A DNA stretch of 64,000 nucleotides, from positions 1,116,001 through 1,180,000 of the forward strand of contig NZ_JAENXS010000002.1 in NCBI RefSeq assembly GCF_016612535.1, read 5' to 3'. Made by a program: the position numbers and the translations under genes. The stretch's first letter is position 1. Each line of letters opens with the position of its first letter. Below the pieces are notes generated by a model. The model did not search any database and was not told where the DNA came from. It worked only from the letters and a program-made list of their open reading frames with translations. This stretch comes from Bradyrhizobium diazoefficiens (GTDB lineage Bacteria; Pseudomonadota; Alphaproteobacteria; Rhizobiales; Xanthobacteraceae). This document shows, piece after piece, positions 60,287-64,000 of the stretch.

Positions 60287-60733
60287 CTAGGCACGCCGCG
60301 GCACGATCGCGATTGGGGTAAAGGTGTAAACCTCCTCGCCGTTCTGGTTGAACATCGTCCACTTCACCAAGGCGATGCCCTGCGGCTTCGACTTGGAGGG
60401 CGTCAGGCTCATGACCTCACCGACCAGATGCAGGCGGTCGTTCGGCCGCACCGGAATCGTCCAGCGCAGCCCATCGACGCCCGCACCGATCAGGGGGTGC
60501 GGCCCGAACGGACGGGTCTGGATCGCGAGGTTCATGGCGATCGCCGCAGTGTGCCATCCCGACGCAGCCAGGCCCTTGAACAGGGTTTCTTTCGCGGCCT
60601 CATGGTCGAGATGCATCGGCTGCGGGTCGAACTCGGCGGCAAACCGCTTGATGTCGGCCTCGGTGACCTCGACCTCGGAGGATTTGAAACGCATGCCGAC
60701 GGTGAGATCGTCGAACCAGGCGACCTGTGCCAT
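60287..60733 (-). CDS. MaoC-family (R)-hydratase/dehydratase
   Basis: The 148-residue hot-dog-fold protein has the hydratase-2 catalytic pair in FDPQPMHLDHEAA (D36, H41) and the following SGWHTAAIAM helix. Relatives hydrate trans-2-enoyl-CoA or act on related CoA thioesters. The C-terminal YTFTPIAIVPRRA is typical. It stands alone with about 100 bp before the exported-protein gene downstream. Substrate unknown. Confidence 0.85.
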   Translation of the reverse strand: MAQVAWFDDLTVGMRFKSSEVEVTEADIKRFAAEFDPQPMHLDHEAAKETLFKGLAASGWHTAAIAMNLAIQTRPFGPHPLIGAGVDGLRWTIPVRPNDRLHLVGEVMSLTPSKSKPQGIALVKWTMFNQNGEEVYTFTPIAIVPRRA

Positions 60734-60928
60734 GATTTTGCCTCGAAATGTGATGCGCCGTCTGCACGATGCGCACGGCCAAAGCGATGGATTGGTGTGG
60801 GATGTAGCGGTTTGGCCGTGCGCAGGCCAGCCCCGGTTCCCCGCGAAACCCCTTTCCCAAATTGACGAAACACGCCTGAAACAGAAGGCCGGCTATCTAG
60901 TTGTCAAAATCATAAAGGGACGGCCGCC

Positions 60929-61012
60929 ATGCAATTCCTCCTCGACCTGATCAGCGAATTCGCCTGCTGCCAGCATCTCGTCGCCCAGCCGCTTCGGGAG
61001 GACGAGCTATGA
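60929..61012 (+). CDS. Short ORF, 27 residues, upstream of a coupled small membrane protein
   Basis: ATG at 60929 follows AAGGGA by 8 nt and encodes MQFLLDLISEFACC, then QHLVAQPLREDEL, before TGA. The stop overlaps the next start in ATGA. The second ribosome site (GGGAGG) is inside this ORF. It is either a real micro-protein or a leader controlling the next gene. Confidence 0.4.
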   Translation: MQFLLDLISEFACCQHLVAQPLREDEL

Positions 61013-61101
61013 TCGAGCTGATATCGGCCGTGCTCGCCCTTTGCAGCATCGGCGTTTTTGCAGCGCATGCGCTGGACGCCTACCGCACCACGCATTCCTG
61101 A
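61009..61101 (+). CDS. Small membrane protein, 30 residues
   Basis: The product is MIELISAVLALCSIGVFAAH followed by ALDAYRTTHS, a single hydrophobic span (about 3-22) with a short polar tail. It starts in the 4-bp overlap with the 27-residue ORF and has GGGAGG 9 nt upstream. No family is known. Confidence 0.45.
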   Translation: MIELISAVLALCSIGVFAAHALDAYRTTHS

Positions 61102-61127
61102 CCGGCCATTCCACCCGCTCCTGATCG

Positions 61128-61550
61128 CTAGAACGGGCGGCGGTAAAAATGCTCCGAATGCGTTGCCGGCGGAAACCGGTTGGCGAGCGCCAGCGCCCCC
61201 TTCTCGTCGGTCTCGATCGCAATCTTTTGCGCCAGCATGACGTCGCCCGGCACAAGAAAGCCTGACGGGACGAAGCACCACCCCATCGTTGCAATCCCGG
61301 CCTCGTCGATCTCGTGGACGTTGGCGGCGGTGCCGTAGTGAATGCGATAGCGCTTGCCGGTGTCGCAACCGATGACGTCAAAATGCCGGTGCTGCTCGAA
61401 TTGTGTGCGCTGCTCAGCGGACAGCCATTCGGACAACAGCCGCCGGCCGCGCGCCTCGGGCGTGTTTTCGCCGAAGAAGCGCCGGTAGAGCTCGCGGAGC
61501 GCGTGCAGACGCGCTCGCGCGGGCGCGCGAAGCCTGAATACCGCGATCAT
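61128..61550 (-). CDS. Protein of unknown function
   Basis: The 140-residue product has a basic N-terminus (RLRAPARARLHALRELYRRF), a stretch LLSEWLSAEQRTQFEQHRHFDVIGCDTGKRYRI, described here by its landmarks WLS and CDTGKRYRI, and HEIDEAGIATMGWCFVPSG. Relatives would be the uncharacterised rhizobial proteins annotated only as hypothetical. It precedes no gene of known function; the next minus-strand gene upstream (61563-61784) is 12 bp away, so the two are likely cotranscribed. Confidence 0.65.
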   Translation of the reverse strand: MIAVFRLRAPARARLHALRELYRRFFGENTPEARGRRLLSEWLSAEQRTQFEQHRHFDVIGCDTGKRYRIHYGTAANVHEIDEAGIATMGWCFVPSGFLVPGDVMLAQKIAIETDEKGALALANRFPPATHSEHFYRRPF

Positions 61551-61562
61551 GAGCCGTTCAGA

Positions 61563-61784
61563 TCAACCGCCGACCAGGCGGGGATAGAACAGCGTTTCCT
61601 TCGCGGTCGGGTCGAACGATTTGATACGCGTGACTTCGCCTGGCCCGGTCCGGAAAGCAGCGGTAAAGCCCGCTCCGGTCAGCTCCCGAAAGCGCTGCTC
61701 TGCTCGCGCCAGCGCTTCGGCATTCTCAGGATCAAACTCGTGGCGTGTATCGCCAGTCTGGTCCATCACGATCTGGGAAGCCAT
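61563..61784 (-). CDS. Small protein of unknown function
   Basis: The 73-residue product contains HEFDPENAEALARAEQRFRE and ends SFDPTAKETLFYPRLVGG. The pattern resembles short proteins found in Bradyrhizobium with a TAAFR-like strand, but no named family is recognised. A GAGGAGAACTC ribosome site precedes the ATG. It is the first gene of a probable two-gene unit with 61128-61550. Confidence 0.65.
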   Translation of the reverse strand: MASQIVMDQTGDTRHEFDPENAEALARAEQRFRELTGAGFTAAFRTGPGEVTRIKSFDPTAKETLFYPRLVGG

Positions 61785-61895
61785 GTTGAGTTCTCCTCAT
61801 GCCCAGCCCTGAACTTGATCTAAGCAAACCTCGTGCCGTCGGTTCCTGAAAGCAACAACTTTCTCTGACAAGCAGGTCACGCCTTGCGGAGCGCC

Positions 61896-62714
61896 TCAGC
61901 GCGCCGCTGCCGCCCCACCACCCCCGTCGATCTGCCGGCCCATCAGCGCGATGGCCTTCTGGTAGACGCCTGCCGCATTCCACGCCTGGATCGCGGCGAA
62001 ATTCGGCTCGCCCGGCTGGTAACCGGCTCCCGCACGCCAGCCATTGGCTTTCAGGAAGTTCGCGGTCGAGCTCAGCGCGTTGGCGGCGACGTCGAGATTG
62101 CCGGTGCCGTAGGCCAGGATGTTCTTGGGCATGAATTGGGTCTGGCCGACCTCGCCATGCATGGAGCCACGGGTCGCCCCCGTCAGCATGCCGCGGTCGA
62201 TCAGCTTCAGCGCCGCGTAGAGCTGCTCGGTGAAGAATTCGGGACGGCGGCAGTCATAGGCGAGCGTCGCGATCGACGAGAGCATGTTCTGGTTGCCGCG
62301 CTGGCTGCCGAAACCAGTCTCCATGCCCCAGATCGCGATCAACGGCCCGGGCGGCACGCCATAGCGCTGCTCGATCGAGGCGAACATCGCGGCCTGCGAC
62401 TGCTTGAGCGACCGGCCGCGCGCGACGATGGTGGTGGCGCCGCGCTTGGCCAGGAACTGATCAAGCGACAGCGAAAAACTGTGCTGGCTGCGATCGGCCC
62501 CGATGGTGGCGCTGGCGTAGTTGGTCTGCATCAGCGCCGAGATCGCGGCTTGGCCGATGCCCTTGCCCTGCGCCTCTGCGCTGAACTCGCGTTTCCAGGC
62601 CTCGAAGCCGCCGGGTCCGTTGCCGCATTGCGCGGCATGGACGGCGGGGGCCAGGGCCAACAATAGCACGGTCGCGCCAATCATCGCCGTCACTGCGGTC
62701 CTGCCCTTGGTCAT
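61896..62714 (-). CDS. Lytic murein transglycosylase (MltB/GH103-like)
   Basis: The 272-residue protein has a signal peptide (VTAMIGATVLLLALAPAVHA), then the GH103 domain with the catalytic Glu in IWGMETGFGSQRG (E132) and GEVGQTQFMPKNILAYG later. No lipobox and no peptidoglycan-binding repeat are present, so this is a short, soluble periplasmic form. It cleaves the glycan strand to a 1,6-anhydro end. The C-terminus is Gly/Ala-rich (GGGGAAAAR). Confidence 0.9.
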   Translation of the reverse strand: MTKGRTAVTAMIGATVLLLALAPAVHAAQCGNGPGGFEAWKREFSAEAQGKGIGQAAISALMQTNYASATIGADRSQHSFSLSLDQFLAKRGATTIVARGRSLKQSQAAMFASIEQRYGVPPGPLIAIWGMETGFGSQRGNQNMLSSIATLAYDCRRPEFFTEQLYAALKLIDRGMLTGATRGSMHGEVGQTQFMPKNILAYGTGNLDVAANALSSTANFLKANGWRAGAGYQPGEPNFAAIQAWNAAGVYQKAIALMGRQIDGGGGAAAAR

Positions 62715-62841
62715 CCCTGCGTTCCCTTCTCTCGATGCGCGACCCGCTCGCGCGTGCGCATGATCCTACGTCAGCCGCGCCGGCTCAAGCCCCCGACCGA
62801 TGCAATCAATGCAGGCAATGCGGTTGACATGAAGCAAACAC

Positions 62842-63657
62842 TTATCGTCGGCCGTCCGTCCCAAGCAGGAAATCCACCATGATGCTCTGGTGCTGCTGGT
62901 ACATGTCGGTGCCGGTCGCGGTGACGCAGCCGAGCTTGCGGGCCTCTGCTATGAACGGCGAAATGTCGGGCTTGGTGATCACGCAGCCGCAATAGGCCGA
63001 CGGCGCCAGCCGCGTGACATCAACCGGCAGCGGATCCCCGTCTTTCATTCCGGCGGGTGTTGCATTGGCGACGAAATCGAAGCCCCAAGGGTCGGCGGTT
63101 CCGACCCGCGTGCGTCCCTTGCCGAGCCGATTGAGCTGATGGATAAGCGCATCCCGCCGCTCGGCCGAGCTGTCGTGAATGGCGAGCTCGCTCACACCGG
63201 CCTCGACCAGCGCAAGCGCAATGGCTGACCCCGCCCCACCGGCACCAACCAGAAGCGCCCGCATTCCCCGGGGATCGATCCCCTTCGCCTGTGCCGCGCC
63301 GAGGAAGCCGAGGCCGTCCACCATGTCCCCGTGCCATGCGCCGTCGGTGCGCCGGCGCATCAGGTTCACGGTGCGCAGGAAATGTGCGCGTTCCGTTGCG
63401 CTGGCGCAGGCCTGATAGCAGGCGAATTTGTGCGGGATCGTCACCACGATTCCGTCGAGATTCTTCAGCCGTGCCGCCACGGAAAGAAAATCGGGCAGAT
63501 CGGCGGTCGCAACCTGAACCGGAACGAGAATGCCGTCATGGCGGCGCGCCGCAAAGGCGGCCGACACACCGGCGGGCGAACGCACCTGTGCGATGGGATC
63601 GCCGACGATGACGTAGAGTCGCGTCGCACCTGAAGGCGCCGGGATCATGTCGCTCAT
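62842..63657 (-). CDS. Shikimate-dehydrogenase-like protein
   Basis: The 271-residue protein has the AroE N-terminal fold with VIVGDPIAQVRSP (GDP kept, but the usual HSxSP reads QVRSP), TIPHKF with K77, DMVDGLGFLG for the N/D-G site, and the dinucleotide motif GAGGAGSA. The changed substrate loop suggests a YdiB/RifI-like or other specialised member rather than housekeeping AroE. Its ATG overlaps the stop of the upstream monooxygenase by 4 bp, which also points to a catabolic role. It is on the minus strand, and the substrate is unknown. Confidence 0.8.
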   Translation of the reverse strand: MSDMIPAPSGATRLYVIVGDPIAQVRSPAGVSAAFAARRHDGILVPVQVATADLPDFLSVAARLKNLDGIVVTIPHKFACYQACASATERAHFLRTVNLMRRRTDGAWHGDMVDGLGFLGAAQAKGIDPRGMRALLVGAGGAGSAIALALVEAGVSELAIHDSSAERRDALIHQLNRLGKGRTRVGTADPWGFDFVANATPAGMKDGDPLPVDVTRLAPSAYCGCVITKPDISPFIAEARKLGCVTATGTDMYQQHQSIMVDFLLGTDGRR

Positions 63658-64000
63658 ACCGGGACGCCAGCACCGCCCGTAGCGGCCGCATAACTCAGTT
63701 CCAATCCGTCCAGGGTGCCGTCCTTTCGCCACTTGTCCAGCAGTCGCAGGAACGCCATTGGCCCGCGCCAATACTGGCTGTTGCGCGCCGCGATCGGATC
63801 GAACACGCCTTCGTTATTGTAGTAGCCGGGCGTACATTCGGCGAGATAGGTCTGGCGGCCGAGCGCGGCCTTCACGATCTCCTCGACCCAGGCGTTCTCG
63901 GCGGCGAGCGTCGGCTCCACTGTCCTGGCGCCACGCTTGCGTGCCTGATCGATGACATAGGCGATGTGCTGCGACTGTTCGTCGATGATATGCGGGAAAT
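63654..64000 (-). CDS. C-terminal part of a flavin monooxygenase, Baeyer-Villiger type (partial)
   Basis: The frame runs off the window at 64000; about 115 C-terminal residues remain. They read FPHIIDEQSQHIAYVIDQ, VEPTLAAENAWVEEIV, ECTPGYYNNEG and GPMAFLRLLDKWRKDG. This is the usual C-terminal pattern of cyclohexanone/phenylacetone-type flavin monooxygenases (AEAAWVE, TPGYYNNEG). The NAD(P)H and FAD motifs lie outside. The stop overlaps the shikimate-dehydrogenase-like start in ATGA, so the two are coupled. Confidence 0.8.
   Translation of the reverse strand, partial: FPHIIDEQSQHIAYVIDQARKRGARTVEPTLAAENAWVEEIVKAALGRQTYLAECTPGYYNNEGVFDPIAARNSQYWRGPMAFLRLLDKWRKDGTLDGLELSYAAATGGAGVPV

Overview
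The window looks like chromosomal DNA of a GC-rich alphaproteobacterium of the Bradyrhizobium / Rhodopseudomonas group. Supporting signs are two families of palindromic intergenic repeats typical of that group, iron-control-type direct repeats upstream of TonB receptors, IalB, DUF6894 and DUF1428 proteins, and many ABC, RND and fatty-acid-type catabolic genes. There is no integrase, transposase, phage gene, CRISPR array or rRNA operon. One tRNA gene is present (tRNA-Gln, anticodon CTG). All family assignments come from reading the translated sequence; no database search was possible.

Layout. 1-4.9 kb: the end of a cyclic-nucleotide-binding protein, a MazG-like protein, an AhpD-like protein, a 33-residue membrane peptide, and two thiolase-type genes. 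The first thiolase-like protein lacks the nucleophilic Cys and is coupled to a DUF35 zinc/OB partner. 4.9-17.3 kb: a sugar-acid catabolic locus. A seven-gene minus-strand operon encodes a CUT1 ABC importer, a DenD-like dehydrogenase, KDG kinase and KDPG aldolase. It is divergent from a LacI regulator that is followed by an IlvD/Edd dehydratase and two SDR dehydrogenases. Two matching LacI-type operators frame the regulator gene. 17.3-20.5 kb: a DMT exporter divergent from a LysR regulator, an M50 protease and an unknown tail-anchored protein. 20.5-29.2 kb: an iron-uptake block (TonB, ExbD, ExbB, PiuC-type hydroxylase and two siderophore receptors) with a triple 23-bp iron-control-like repeat.

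29.6-34.5 kb: a first RND efflux pair and an IalB protein. 34.6-41.6 kb: a Liv-type (HAAT) ABC importer operon ending in a cytoplasmic arylsulfatase. 41.6-42.6 kb: a roughly 1-kb non-coding stretch made of dispersed-repeat sequence. 42.6-45.2 kb: DUF1428 protein, tRNA-Gln, RNase Z and a TetR regulator. 45.4-50.7 kb: a second RND pump under an apparent TetR operator, then a TSUP permease. 51.4-59.4 kb: three paralogous LuxR-type regulators, an autotransporter-like surface protein, a DUF6894 protein and an AraC regulator. 59.7-64 kb: small secreted and unknown proteins, MaoC hydratase, lytic transglycosylase, a shikimate-dehydrogenase-like protein and the end of a Baeyer-Villiger-type monooxygenase.

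The most notable observations are in the 51-57 kb surface/regulator island. One LuxR gene is broken by a perfect 67-bp tandem duplication whose loss would restore a 372-residue protein. That gene and the neighbouring autotransporter gene each carry a closely similar palindrome centred about 68-70 bp upstream of their start codons. Together these suggest a reversible regulator switch acting on itself and a surface protein; this is inference and is easily tested.
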